NCBI GenBank assembly: GCA_039090855.1 | Contig: CM076990.1 | Location: 201,009,232 to 201,073,231 of the forward strand | Direction of reading: 5' to 3' | Length of the DNA stretch: 64,000 nucleotides | Source of the DNA: Macrothele yani | Taxonomy: Eukaryota; Arthropoda; Arachnida; Araneae; Macrothelidae | Shown here: in pieces, positions 1 through 10,236 of the stretch | Position numbering within the stretch: position 1 is the first letter of the stretch | Layout: every line of letters starts with the position of its first letter | Made by a program: the position numbers and the translations under genes | The notes under the pieces: model-generated | Told to the model about the DNA's origin: nothing | The model's input: only the letters and a program-made list of their open reading frames with translations | The model's database searches: none

Positions 1-509
1 CGTCTAGAATTGCTCGTCAGACTAAATCGGCTCTCATCCGTAAAGAGAACTCGACCCCATTGCTGATGTGTCCAGTTCTTTTGTTCCTGGCACCACAGAA
101 ACAGCCGTCTCCGATGAGCAGGCGTTAATGGCACACATCGTACTTGTCGTCGTGCAAATAGACCACCTTTGTGCAGCCTCTTGGCCACGGTAAAATGCGA
201 TAACGGGCGTCCAGTTGTCTGTTGCGTGTGCTTTGCGATTTCTCCCGCTGTCTGCCGTCTGTCTCTTCTCGCCTGTAGGACAATATACCGGTCGTCCGCC
301 GCCGTGGTTGCTCGTGGACGACCACTGCTAAACTCTTGGACAGCTGTTCCTGTAATTTGAAATGCTCTCCAAGCTCGTGAAATGATGCTGTGAGCGATCC
401 CGAACTCCTCGGCCACACTAGTCACACTTCGACCTTCTTCCAACTCTCCAATGACGCGACCTCGGGTAAAGTCATCCAGATGTCGTCTACTGGATTGCCT
501 GTTGGCCAT
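1..509 (-). CDS. Tc1-like transposase, N-terminal 169 codons (partial)
   Basis: This is the start of a cut-and-paste transposase that binds the element's inverted repeats and moves it into TA sites. The ATG at 509 opens a frame with no stop up to the window edge. Residues about 10-55 form the first helix-turn-helix (HLDDFTRGRVIGELEEG, then SVAEEFGIAHSIISRAW). A basic linker with GRPRATT follows, then the second DNA-binding half. The catalytic domain begins with PLTPAHRRRLFLWCQEQ, and the first acidic catalytic residue is D158 in FTDESRF. The second D and the E lie beyond the window, so I cannot tell whether this copy is intact. The open frame so far suggests a fairly young copy. Confidence 0.85.
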   Translation of the reverse strand, partial: MANRQSSRRHLDDFTRGRVIGELEEGRSVTSVAEEFGIAHSIISRAWRAFQITGTAVQEFSSGRPRATTAADDRYIVLQARRDRRQTAGEIAKHTQQTTGRPLSHFTVAKRLHKGGLFARRQVRCVPLTPAHRRRLFLWCQEQKNWTHQQWGRVLFTDESRFSLTSNSR

Positions 510-774
510 ATCATACGGTGGCAGCAACTCGACGTCGTTCAAACCGATGTACACCGTGCAATAGCTTTCACCGAATTGTTGAGCGTACACCGCCCGTGTG
601 CTCCATACGCTTCCGACACCTCCCTCCTCCCTCCCGCGTCATGCTGATATATGCGCATGCCCTACCGTACCGGACCCTAGTCTATCTCCTGAGTGGTCTT
701 TCGGTCCGTTCTGCCCGCTCGTTCCGCTGTTATGCTAATTTCTCCTCTTCGTCCTTAATTTTTGCACACCAGTG
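1..774 (-). mobile_element. Tc1-like DNA transposon, clipped by the window start
   Basis: The element runs leftward off the window. Its 5' inverted-repeat tip reads CACTGGTGTGCAAAAATTAA on the minus strand, ending at 774, next to a TA (775-776), the target of Tc1/mariner elements. About 260 bases of leader separate the tip from the transposase start. It interrupts an older Tc1-like reading frame on its right, so it is the younger insertion. The other inverted repeat lies outside the window. Confidence 0.85.
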
Positions 775-776
775 TA

Positions 777-1052
777 TAACGGGTAACAATCCTCTTTAAT
801 GCTCTCCTGTCTCTATCAGTTAGGGTCGTTTTCCGGCCGCTCTTGTCTATCACAGACGAGGTTTTGCCACGAACATGGTATACTGTCATGACGCTAGACA
901 CAGTAGCTCTCGATACCCCCACTTCCCTGGCGACTATTGTCACGGAAGCACCAACTAGCAGGCAACCAACAATTAGCTTTCTTTCGAAGTCCGTTAAGTC
1001 GTTCACTTTGTCGTCACCGTGAAAGAAATTTTGCAACAAGAAAATTTAAGTG
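777..1052 (-). pseudogene. Older Tc1-like transposase N-terminus, cut by the insertion on its left
   Basis: Minus-strand translation gives a Tc1-type helix-turn-helix: DLTDFERKLIVGCLLVGAS, then VGVSRATVSSVMTVYH and DRDRRALKRIVTR. The frame stops matching exactly at 777, where the TIR of the neighbouring Tc1-like element begins, so the rest of this copy should lie left of the window. On the right a TIR-like tip (CACTTAAATTTTCTTGTTG on the minus strand) ends at 1052 beside a TA. No ATG begins the frame, so the start is degraded. This is a different Tc1 subfamily from its intruder. Confidence 0.75.
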
Positions 1053-1339
1053 TACATAAACAGGACCTTGAGGTTCAAAATAAAGCTATCACAACCAAAA
1101 AGTGGTGTATACCTTTGCGTATTGCGACGTACGCAGCTGCATTAGAAGTCACGTCTCTGAGTGTGGTGTTCATATTATTCTGTATAACCCCTGTATGTAT
1201 AGAAGGTACTTCAGCTGATCGAAATGACCAGACGGAAACAAATATACTCGAGAGAGAATCAAAAAGTAAAGCCATCGTACTCCTTAATACCGGTAACTGT
1301 GAGCAAATGAACATAACGGTTATCTCACTTCTCAACACC

Positions 1340-2345
1340 CTTCACTGCACGTCGACGTACTTCTTGTATCGCTCCATAAGCTTCTTCATTCCTTGGGAGA
1401 TGAAGCTTTCGGCTGATCTCGAATCCAGGTCTGCTCCACTTCCTTAACCTCAACATCCGAGGTGAACCGGCGACCGTATAAAGCCTCTTTAAGTGGAATG
1501 AAGACGTGTTAATCTCATGGCGCCAGATCAAGGCTGTAAGGGGAATGTGGAAGACGTTCAAACCTCAGTTGTTGCATTGCATCCACCGTTGCGGCCGTTA
1601 CATGAGGAAGCGCACTCTGTTTTTGACAGCATTTCTCTATTTTTGCTGCGAATTGCAAGCTTCAGTTTCTCTCTAAACATAGCACAGTACCTTGCACTGG
1701 TCACTGTTTGTCAATGTTTCCGAAAATGCGCCGGAATAGTACCCTCCATGTCCCAAAAGAAGGTAAAGATTTTCTTGGCGGAGGGCTGTCGTTTGGATTT
1801 CTTCTTTACTGAAGAAAACGGCTGTTTCCAGTGCACGCTTTATCTCTTGCTTTTCGGTTCACAGTGATCACCCATGGGTGTCGCCGGTGACAATCCGCTC
1901 CAAAACACTCGGATCTTCTTCATAACGTTTCAAGAATTAGGTCACAACTTGCACGTGCTGTTACTTATGTAGATCAGTAAGCTGTTTGGGTACGAATCTT
2001 GCGCATGCAAAGATCCATAGCTGATATTCAAATGTGCAACAATAGCTGACAATGTAATCATATCCGTCTTCTCTGATCAAGCCATTCGCCTTGTAGATTT
2101 GGTCTTGTTTGCGCGATGCTAATGGCCGACAAGATCGAGCTTCGTCGGTGAAACTTGTTCTTCCCGCTTTAAACCTTTCTACTCATTGATAAACTTTTCA
2201 TTGAGTCATACTGTTTTCAATTCCGTACTACGCCAACATCCTTCGGTGAATTTCAGCAGGTTTCGCTCTCTCTGCCCAAAGAAGTCTCACTACGGTGTGT
2301 TCAACAATGGTGCAATCCCGTAACAGAGCATCCATGTTTATTTTA
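1340..2345 (-). pseudogene. Mariner transposase relic
   Basis: Read on the minus strand, scattered frames add up to a mariner transposase. From the N-terminal side: WAERAKPAEIHRRML, VERFKAGRTSFTDEARS, LIREDG, PKQLTD, FLKRYEEDPSVLERIVTGD (first catalytic D of the GDE/GDT motif), KPSAKK-like text, SPYSLDLAP (third catalytic D region) and FIPLKEALYGRRFTSDVEV near the C-terminus. At least ten stops and several frameshifts break it, and the second catalytic D region is not recognisable. The order and spacing fit the usual protein of about 345 residues. Bases 1053-1339 probably hold its 3' tail; I see no other gene there. Confidence 0.8.
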
Positions 2346-2493
2346 ACTTGGCCTCAACTAGACTGACGGCAGAGCGGTGAGTGTATGAATTACCCATAAG
2401 CCATTGCGAAAGTGTTGCATTGCGTCATCTTCTATCATTTGTGGTTTCTGCGTATTTTTCAAATTGCCTTTACGTTCTGATTTACATACATAT

Positions 2494-2494
<1 letters not shown>

Positions 2495-2541
<47 letters not shown>
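2495..2541. repeat. (CA)n microsatellite
   Basis: About 23 uninterrupted CA dinucleotides. The histidine/threonine-rich frames across it are artefacts of the repeat. Confidence 0.98.
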
Positions 2542-2577
2542 GCCGAGTGTCGATCTATCTACGTATCTACTCTGATA

Positions 2578-2786
2578 TTTACAGCTGATATTCATTAATC
2601 ATGCTTAATAGTAATTTACTCAGTCTAGAAAATTATAAAACTACATCAGCGTGAAGGTTCAGCACTCGCTATTTTTTTATCTGCTTATCCATTCTTATAT
2701 TTATAACTGAAATGCATTAATCATCCTTTACAATATTTCACATTGAGTCTCGAAAATTATGAACATGCATCAGTGTGGAGGTTCAT
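2578..2786 (+). repeat. Two-copy diverged tandem duplication (~85 bp matched, period ~122 bp)
   Basis: Bases 2578-2661 and 2700-2786 match imperfectly. They share GCATTAATCAT/TTCATTAATCAT, GAAAATTAT and CATCAGYGTGRAGGTTCA. The spacer between the two matched parts looks like a decayed remainder of the same unit. No gene is seen. Confidence 0.6.
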
Positions 2787-2937
2787 CCCATAATCGATGG
2801 TTCCAGTTGGTCAATCCATCTAAGGATTCTGGAACAAAACCGAGTGAATTGTTATCTTTTGACCAAAGTCACACAGAACTAGCTGGTGCCTAAGTTCTCG
2901 AACGGTTGTGTGTGGTAGTAGTATTGTTCCTACTCTG

Positions 2938-3187
2938 ATCATCATCATCATCATCATCATTGTCAACCATTATCAATTCACTGCTGGACGAAGGTCTCCC
3001 CAAGTTTCTTCCACAACGGTCTGTCTTGTGCCAGTCTCCTCCATGTTGCTCCCGCATATTTTCAAATTTCATCCACCCATCTCCCATGTGGTCTTCTTCT
3101 GGGTCTTTTCCTGTCCCTTCGAATCCAGTCTAAAATTTCAGCTGTCCATCGATGGTCTGTCCTTCTGGCAGTATGTCCAGCCCATTG
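2938..3187 (-). mobile_element. RTE-type non-LTR retrotransposon, 3' end (first half of a split copy)
   Basis: The minus strand shows the last ~85 codons of the RTE reverse transcriptase ORF (RWTAEILDWIRRD, WVDEI-like, WRKLGETFV), then the family's very short 3' end TGACAATGATGATGATG. It matches the 3' ends at 14209 and 55855. The match stops at 3187 in CCCATTG and resumes at 6111, because another retrotransposon sits between. Confidence 0.9.
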
Positions 3188-3401
3188 CTCGTTCGTGATA
3201 GACGTAGTGTTGGTGGCTCCAATATTTTATGCGTTTTAGTGTGGAATACCTTGTCCCTCACTCACCTGTTGCGTGGCCCGGCTGTCTAAAGGTACTGTGT
3301 ACGTTTTGAGCTACTTTTCTAGCGCTCTCACCCTCCTATTAGTTCATATTCATCCGTTTTCTTATCGTTTGCTCGTTTGTTTACGTTTGGAAGCTGCCAA
3401 C

Positions 3402-5391
3402 ATGGCGGCTTCCGGTATTTCGTTATCATCTATGGGCGTGGCGGATGCACGTCACGTCACACTTCCCACGTCCATGGAAGTTAACATACTCTCGTCCTCA
3501 GATGTGTCTGCTCAGTTGCCTTCCCAGCTTTCTAGTACTCCTGCACCGGTGCCTTCACTGGACTTGGCTGCGCTTTCTTCTTCAGCTCCTGCATCTGTCT
3601 CGGTGCCTCCCTGGGAACTACTGATTCTACTGTCTTGCCTTCGGCCTGTGCTTCTCTTCCCTCACAGCCTTCTGTGCCTGCCGGATCCGAACAGACTTCT
3701 CTTCCGAGGATGTCATTTGCCTCTAAAGTGCAACGAGGCGCTACTTCTACGTCCGATTCCTCTCAACCAGATGGTCTTTTGCAAGCAACACCTATTATTC
3801 AGGTATCCAACCACAAGGTGAAGGTAACGATTGATGACAATTCGCAGATTGGCCGTAAGTTCCATAACCTCCTGGATAGAGGTGTGCTCTTTCATGCTTT
3901 ACCAAGTACTCCATTGCCACGCTACATGGAAGCCCTCTGTACATGTGTCGTCTGCGTCCATTGCAGGAATTTCCCGTACTCCTCGGGGTATTTCGGTACA
4001 GTTCAATCACAAGGAGGATGCTGACTTTTTTTCTAGCTAACGGACTTTCGATTGGGACAAACCATCTCATCCCGTCGCCTCTTTCCAAGAGACCGGTGAA
4101 CATCACGTTCTATCTCTGTTCCACAGGAAGTGCCGGATACTGCACTTCCTCTCCTTGTCAGTCATGTTTGTAAAATTGTTGGCAAGGTCCGTCGCCTTTC
4201 TGACGCTCCCCGCGGAACTCGATTTGCACATGCTACAGGACCTCGCCGTCAGTTATTGGTCGTCTTTCCCACAGAGAAAGCCTTGGCGGATTGCCCTACA
4301 GAAGCTACTGTTGAAATTGGCGCACGAACGTACAGTTTCAAGATTTTCACTGCTCACTATTGTACACACTGTTTAACACAAAATCACACCACTGCCTCCT
4401 GTGACCGCGTTCGACGTGGACGTTCATCAAGTTCGCATCCCACTGCTGACCACATTGGTCTTTCTACTATCCCCACTACCGGTAGTTTGCCTGACGCGAA
4501 TTCTTCGTTTCTCCGTCAGACGAACATTTCCGTCACGGACAATGCTGCCTTTCCTCCTCTCCCGACCCGTACGATTGTGCATCCACCTTCAAGATTGACA
4601 GAGTTGTCTTCGACTACAGATGTGCCTACAGCGGAGTGTTCCGATCCAGGTGTGTTGAGTGGTGGTTTGGCGGATCGGCCGTCTGGCTCTTCTCCTAGCC
4701 TCTCGGATATCGGATCTCCATTTACAACCTTGTCTACCATACCCTTGTTGCAACATCTTCCTGAAGCCTCGGCTGTTGTACCAGTCTCCACTAAGGCAGC
4801 TCAGCTACGTACTGCTTCTTCGGCGACGTTCGTTTCCTCGTCTCCTGACTTGGGAGGTGAGCCTGATCCACTAATGGATACATCCGCCTCAGCTACTTCT
4901 TCGAAGCGGATTGGAACTTCCACAGGCGCTGTAAAACAGAAAAAGTTAAAACAACTTTCTGTGCCACATTCTGAGGATTCATCTAGTATTCCCGAGGTTT
5001 CCGGTTCCGGTGTTTCTCCACCTGATGTTTCTTCAAACAGTATGCTTCTCCGCTCAGGTCCTGTCAATCCCTCTCTGATGCTGAGGTTCTACAGGCAGTT
5101 GATACGTTTCCTCCAGTTCCTGGCCCACTGTCAAGACAGCAACTTTTACGTCTTTTTCAACCTGCACGTACGATTGTTGGTTCTGAAGAATTCCTTCACT
5201 CACCTGATCTGGACCTGTATGCAGCGGTAACGCAATTCGAAGCTTATGTGTCACTTTTTAAATCTCTGTGTGCCACCGATCCTCGGTATCAGCCTTTTTT
5301 GAGACGTTACACGCGCCGTCTCGCCTCCTTGAAGGAGCTCGTTGAGAAGCATATATGTGATACCTTCTATCCTTTTACCGATGACCTGTAG
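3402..5391 (+). pseudogene. Gag-like ORF1 of the inserted non-LTR retrotransposon (frameshifted)
   Basis: ORF1 proteins of this class bind the element RNA. The ATG at 3402 opens a Ser/Pro-rich N-terminal region (MAASGISLSSMG). Later segments in other frames follow in order: VKVTIDDNSQIGRKFHNLLD, RTPRGISVQFNHKEDADFF, then a long frame from about 4130 with VCKIVGKVRRLSDAPRGTRF and LLVVFPTEKALADCP. It ends its folded part with a zinc knuckle CTHCLTQNHTTASC, an exact CX2CX4HX4C. A ~220-residue Ser/Thr/Pro-rich tail runs to YTRRLASLKELVEK and the stop at 5389. Frame changes near 3640, 3930, 4050, 4130 and 5080 make it a pseudogene. The 5' part of the frame could instead be longer, starting at 3273. 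Confidence 0.7.
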
Positions 5392-5480
5392 CTCTCTTCC
5401 TCACACCGATTACTTTTTGTTCTCTCAATGCTAGAGGATTTGCGAACCCGTTCGCAGATTCCCTGGTTCTGCAGACTTAG
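5381..5480 (+). pseudogene. Stub of ORF2 (endonuclease N-terminus), rest deleted
   Basis: An ATG at 5381 overlaps the ORF1 stop by 11 bases and gives MTCSSLPHTDYFLFS. One base out of frame it continues SLNARGFANPFADSLVLQ to a stop at 5478. The SLNARG motif is a hallmark of the start of apurinic-type endonucleases in non-LTR ORF2 proteins. No further endonuclease or reverse transcriptase sequence follows, so an internal deletion joins the ORF2 start to the 3' region. The ORF overlap suggests linked translation in the parent element (inference). Confidence 0.6.
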
Positions 5481-5528
5481 TGCATGTTGATTCTGATGTT
5501 TTCCATGTGTGTTTTTACTGTGATTCAC

Positions 5529-5630
5529 AAGTAATGTATTGTAAATTTGCTTTATTTGTGTGTTTGGCTGTGTTTCGCAAGTAATGTATTTTAAATTTGC
5601 GATAATTGCGTGTTTTTGCTGTGTTTTCAC
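5529..5630 (+). repeat. 51-bp tandem duplication in the 3' region
   Basis: Two units start at 5529 and 5580, each beginning AAGTAATGTATT and ending GCTGTGTTTCRC. A partial unit end (ACTGTGATTCAC) precedes them. This is a common feature of retrotransposon 3' regions. Confidence 0.7.
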
Positions 5631-6066
5631 AACAAATCGGTCTCGTTACTTGTGTGATCTCCTCATTATCTCATCATTATCTTATCTGTTATTTCCAGAA
5701 TTTGTGCCTGTTTTTAAATTACCTGTAATTGTGAGTGTTTGCTGTGTTAGTGCTTTCCTCTATCGCGGATTATTATAGTTGTACGTTTGTTACCCCTGTT
5801 ATTTTTATATAGTTGCTGAGGTACTCCATGTTGTTTTGCTCTCTAACCACAATTCAGTTCCGTTCGGTTGATTTATGATAGCATAGTGCACATGTGTTAT
5901 AGTGTTTGACATGCCGTTACGTCTTTCATTGTTCGTGTGCATATTCATTTCCTTTCTGTGTAACGTTGTGCTGCATCGTGGATATACTTACTTTCCGCAC
6001 TGTTGTTTTCTGTACTGCAGCTTTTAATGAATCTCCTATGTCTGTATTTCGTTATAGCAATAAACT

Positions 6067-6085
6067 GGGTACCGCTATGGTACCC
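6067..6085 (+). promoter_or_regulatory. 3'-terminal hairpin of the non-LTR element
   Basis: GGGTACC (6067-6073), loop GCTAT, GGTACCC (6079-6085) is a perfect 7-bp stem a few bases after AATAAA. It is followed by TTACCAATACCAATACC up to the insertion boundary at 6104. In related lineages such a hairpin plus short repeat tail is where the reverse transcriptase starts copying; that role is inferred. Confidence 0.6.
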
Positions 6086-6110
6086 ACAGTTACCAATACC
6101 AATACCATTG

Positions 6111-6576
6111 CCATTTCAGGGATTTAACTCTGATCATGGTGTCTTCCACTCTTGTCATTTTTCTGATCCACGAGTTCCTCTTCTTATCTCTCCTGGTTAC
6201 ACCAGGCATGCGCTTCTCCATGCTTCTTTGAGTTGTCTGCAGTCTTTGTATATCACATTTAGTTGAGGTCCATGTCTTTGCACCATATGTAAGCACTGGA
6301 AGGATGCATTGATCAAACACTTTTCTTTTAAGACATAATGGCATATTGCTCTTGAAAATTATACTGTTTCTTCCAAAAGCTCTCCAGACAAGTTTTGTAC
6401 TCCGATTAATTTCTTCATCATTGTGATCCTCACTTGATATCTGCTGTCCAAGATAAATGTAGGTATTGGTTATCTCCAACTTTTCTCCATCAATCGATAA
6501 ATCCTCATTTTTTGTAAAAGCATTGTACATCACTTTCGTCTTCTGAAAGTTCATTTTTAATCCCACTTCTTTACTC
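6111..6576 (-). mobile_element. RTE retrotransposon, second half of the split copy
   Basis: Minus-strand translation reads VGLKMNFQKTKVMYNAFTKN, then ISSEDHNDEEINR, NSIIFKSNMPLCLKRKVFDQ, and WIRKMTRVEDTMIRVKSLKW. This is the C-terminal third of the RTE reverse transcriptase. The frame is open from 6576 down to the insertion point. The match starts abruptly at 6576, so the copy was 5'-truncated, which is usual for target-primed insertion. Confidence 0.9.
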
Positions 6577-7244
6577 TGATATATGATAGTAAAACCCGGA
6601 TGTTGCAGAAGATACATAGGTGTAGCTTGTGTGTTAGAAAGAAGCGTAATTTACAGGGGGTCTGAGACAAGACTCCCCTTGGTCATGTGAGGAAAGAAGA
6701 CGTGTTGTAGATTAAAAAAAATATCTTTTTCAGAATCGTTGCAGTCTGAGTGAAAATTCGCAAAAATACCATGCCAGTAGAAGAGGATTATTGAAAAAAG
6801 ATACTGAGAGTACTTTTGGTAGTGACGGATGACAAACAGCGAAACACGCAGTTCTATAATATTTCAAGAAATAATGGGATACGATTGGAATATGTAAAAA
6901 TAAGGGACTAACAATTTCAGATTTTCTCGAGTTTAATTTCATTTCTTTCCCATGTAATAAAGCCAACATTACAGTGCAATATCATCGCCAAACGACGGAG
7001 TAGCTAAGGAAGGAGCGGGAGGTAGAACCGCTTTGTAGTTATAAGACTAATTTATAAAGGAATATTCACAGAGCCTTTCAGTTTTACTGTCGACTTTTTT
7101 TTTTTTTTTTGAATCGCGAAACTCAATTTAAATGGAACATTAAAATTTTCTCAGAGAGCGCAAGTACTCTTTACTTCTTCACTTTCAGTGCGGAGTTCAT
7201 GACTGACGCAGTAACCTCCCTCCACGTGTTCACGTGACGTCATG

Positions 7245-7275
<31 letters not shown>

Positions 7276-7686
7276 TTACTAAAGCATCGCTCATGCCTCT
7301 TGGCATTTAAAAATAGAAAAGGCAGTGTATAAATCCTCGCGTATACAAAGTGGCTGAATGACGGATGAAGAGTAAACGTTCAAATGGATGGCGTGACGTT
7401 TGAGTTGCTGGGAGGACGAAAGGTGGGATAGTGGAGCTTGCCTGCCTGCCTGTCTTTTTCTTGTGTATCCTGAAAGTTCGGTTTATCTATACACTCGGAA
7501 AAAGGAACAATACTCATTCAAATGTGGCAATATAATGTTCGTATCAAATTTTCTGCGTCAATAGTTAGTCTATTAAAAGCATTTGCTTTGTCGTGTCAAT
7601 GCAATGAGCAACAGAAATTAAAAAGCCATTTAGTATTTTACAAAGTCAAGTCAAAGTTAAGAGTAACAGCCTATAATTTAGGCGGA
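6577..7686. other. No gene seen; contains poly(T) and (GA)n tracts
   Basis: AT-rich sequence with a T17 run ending at 7110 and a (GA)n microsatellite at 7244-7275. Short frames here have no recognisable motif. I find no match to other repeats of this window. Confidence 0.7.
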
Positions 7687-8340
7687 ATCATCATAATCAA
7701 ATCATTCTCAAACCACTGCTGGATAAAAGTCTCCTCCAAGTCTTATCCAGAACTCTGTCTTGAGCAGTTCTATTCCATGTCACTCTAGCACACTTTCTTA
7801 TTTCATGCGCACATCTTCTACATGTTCTTTTTGTGGGATCTTTCTTGTCCCTTGATATGAAATATAATGTTTCAGTTCATCAGTAGTCAGTTCTTCATTA
7901 GTACATCCAGCTCATTATCACTTGAGGGTCTTGACTTTAGTCATGATGTCATCGGCTCTTGACATTTCCCTAATCCACGAGTTCGTTTTCTTATTTTTCT
8001 TGGTGACATCGAGTATGCATCTCTCCTCGCTTCTTTTAGTTGGGTGTAGCTGTAGCTGTATTTTTTTAGTTAAGGTCTCTGATCTATATGTAACAATTAG
8101 AAGGATGCATTGATCAAGCACTTTTCTTTTAAGAAACAAAGGTAAATGTTTTTGAAAATTGTGCTGTTTCTTCCAAATGCATTCCAACCATGTTTTATAC
8201 GCCTATTTTTTTCTTCAGACGTAACTCTCGCTTAGTACCTGTTGCTCAAGGTAAACGTAGGCATCAGTTACTTTTAAATTTTCTTCTCCAAGCTCTAAAT
8301 CTTCAGTTCTTCTAAAACCAATGTACATTAAGCGAAGGTC
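7687..8340 (-). pseudogene. Old, diverged RTE reverse transcriptase fragment
   Basis: The minus strand still reads in pieces like the RTE C-terminal third: RKVLDQCILLIVTY, SWIREMSRADDIMTKVKTLK, and the region before it encoding YAYVYLEQQ-like text. The 3' end (ATCATCATAATC) is degraded and many frameshifts are present. It is clearly older than the copies at 14-20 kb and 54 kb. It ends exactly at a solo LTR. Confidence 0.8.
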
Positions 8341-8830
8341 TGTAATGTTCGTTTAAGTTTAGCTGTCTGAAAACTACATATGTGCAGTCTCACAGTCTTC
8401 ACCTACAGTGAAACAGGAGTCATTCAAGAAGCCTCAGAAAAGGTTACTAATACTCACTATTAGTCATTATTCTGCCACTAATACTTTGGCACTTCAACAA
8501 GGTGTAATCAAACGAATATGAGTTAATGACAATAATGACACTTGGTTAAGAAAACAACGCCAACACTAAAGTAGAACACGCAACCTTCAAATAACTCAAA
8601 CTTCAATTTAATAACGTCTCTTCCACAAGTAGTATGATAACTTCCACTTCCAACGTCTCCCCATACTGTTGCTCTCATTTGACACGCGTTCTGACCTCAA
8701 GCTGTTGCCAACCATATTCTTGCGAGGGAGAAGATATCACGTTAAGTTGGGAAAACGCTAAGGATAATGTACTCAAATTTACATTGAGAAAGAAACTAAA
8801 ATGGAAACTTAAATCAGAGCATACTTCACA
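8341..8830 (-). mobile_element. Solo LTR-like unit (family B), 490 bp with 4-bp target duplication
   Basis: On the minus strand the unit starts TGTGAAGTATGCTCTGATT and ends ACGAACATTACA. It is flanked by GGTC at 8337-8340 and 8831-8834. TG...CA ends plus a 4-bp duplication fit integrase-made insertion of an LTR element reduced to one LTR. The same start, middle (GGTTGGCAACAGCTTGAGGTC) and end recur at 28.9, 39.7 and 61.2 kb. The poly(A) signal is decayed (AATAAT) in this copy. No internal coding region is present. Confidence 0.75.
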
Positions 8831-9816
8831 GGTCTTGTAAAACCACTGTCGTGGAGATAACAAGAACATTTTTCATACCTTGCCCTGTTTCATGATAAAT
8901 AGATCCTAAAATTTTTACCTTCGAAATAGAGAATAACCTCGTTTATACGGTTTTCGAGGGACCAAGTAAAATTAACGTATAATTGAAAAAAAAGTATAAA
9001 CAAAACAGGGAAATTTTAACATTAAGGGCAATTCAGAATTCTTGGATCGACGATGTTTTACGTATGAATGAGAAACGTATAAACGGGATTCTACTGTAAA
9101 TAGGAAGAATACAGGGGTTCAATCATTTAATAGGGATTTTTCCAAAACGGGATTTTTCTCTTGATTATAGATTAAACACATCTGTCGAAGCTGAAGCTTG
9201 CGCATTATCCAATTCATGCAGACAGTTTTCTCTACCTTTTCCTCATTCTAACCGAATTCAAGAACAGAGTATGCGATATATTTAAAATTTGATCCGTTGT
9301 TGCTGTAACTTCTTTAATATTGAAGCCGCATTTTCCAGGAATTTGTTGCAAGTTATCTTTGACGCAAAAAGAATATTTGAAGGTCGTATGTAGTTCTGAA
9401 TTTTTGAGTTCAAACTATCATGAATGTGTGCACTTTAAGTTCATATATTCTTGAAATATGTATGATAAACAACCGATGATACATATGGATATATTACATA
9501 GTTTATCACTGGTCAACATTACTTTAGTTTATAGCTGGTCAACATTACATAGTTTATCGCTGGTCAACAGTACATGGTTCTCATCTACCATAAGTATTTC
9601 TTGCCGTGGTTGAAACAAAGCACTGAAGCACAGTGTATAGGACAGGATCAAAGCATGTTTGCGCCCCGATGCAAAGGCGCTCTTCGGCACCCCTTTGTGA
9701 ACTTTTCGTTGGAGAAAACCTAAGAAATGTTTTCGAATTTCATATGCATACATGCATTTGACTTACCCCTCCACTCCCAAAAATTTGGAGATAAGATGTT
9801 TTAGTCTCTTTCAAGT
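8831..9816. other. No gene seen; small 25-bp triplication at 9498-9573
   Basis: AT-rich non-coding sequence. Three tandem units of about 25 bp, each containing GTTTATMRCTGGTCAACA, occupy 9498-9573. Confidence 0.65.
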
Positions 9817-10236
9817 ATCATCATCGTTATTGTCAACCTATCAATCTACCTGAATGAAGGTCTCCCAACGTTTCTTCCACAACTGTCTGTCTTGAACAAA
9901 TTTTTATGTCACTCCGGCATGCTTTCAAATTTCTTCCACCCATCTCCCACGTACTCTTCTCCTCTCCCTTGGTATATAGTCTAATATTTCAGTTGCCCTC
10001 CGTTTTTCTAGCAATATGCCCAGCCCATTGTCATTTTATGGATTTTACTTTGATCATGAATCATGATGTCTTCCACTCTTATCATTTTCCTGATCCATGA
10101 GTTCCTCTTCTTATCTTTCCTGGTTATACGAAGCATGCATCCCTCCAGGCTTCTTTCAGTCGTCTGCAGCTTCTGTATGTCTTTTATAGTTAAGGTCCAT
10201 GTCTCTACTCCACACGTAAGAACTGGAAGAATGCAT
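9817..10236 (-). pseudogene. Old RTE 3' fragment
   Basis: Minus-strand pieces read CILPVLTCGVETWTLT, IQKLQTTERSLEGCMLRITR, DKKRNSWIRKMIRVEDIM, followed by a decayed C-terminus and the tail ATAACGATGATGATAC. It is 5'-truncated and frameshifted. It represents the last ~140 codons of the RTE reverse transcriptase. Confidence 0.85.

Larger units (their letters stand above)
3188..6104 (+). mobile_element. Second non-LTR retrotransposon, inserted in the RTE copy; ORF2 deleted
   Basis: This block is flanked by the direct repeat CCATTG (3182-3187 and 6105-6110). Removing it rejoins the RTE sequence on either side, so both ends of the insertion are defined. It holds a ~214-bp leader, a Gag-like ORF1 with a CCHC knuckle, the first few codons of an endonuclease-type ORF2, a 3' region with a 51-bp tandem duplication, AATAAA at 6059-6064, a perfect 7-bp hairpin and a CAATAC-type repeated tail. 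A full element would need about 3 kb more of ORF2. I cannot assign the clade; the ORF1 type fits Jockey/I-like or CR1/L2-like lineages. Confidence 0.8.

Noticed and set aside
2381..2598. Histidine/threonine-rich reading frames
   Set aside because: They are translations of the (CA)n microsatellite.
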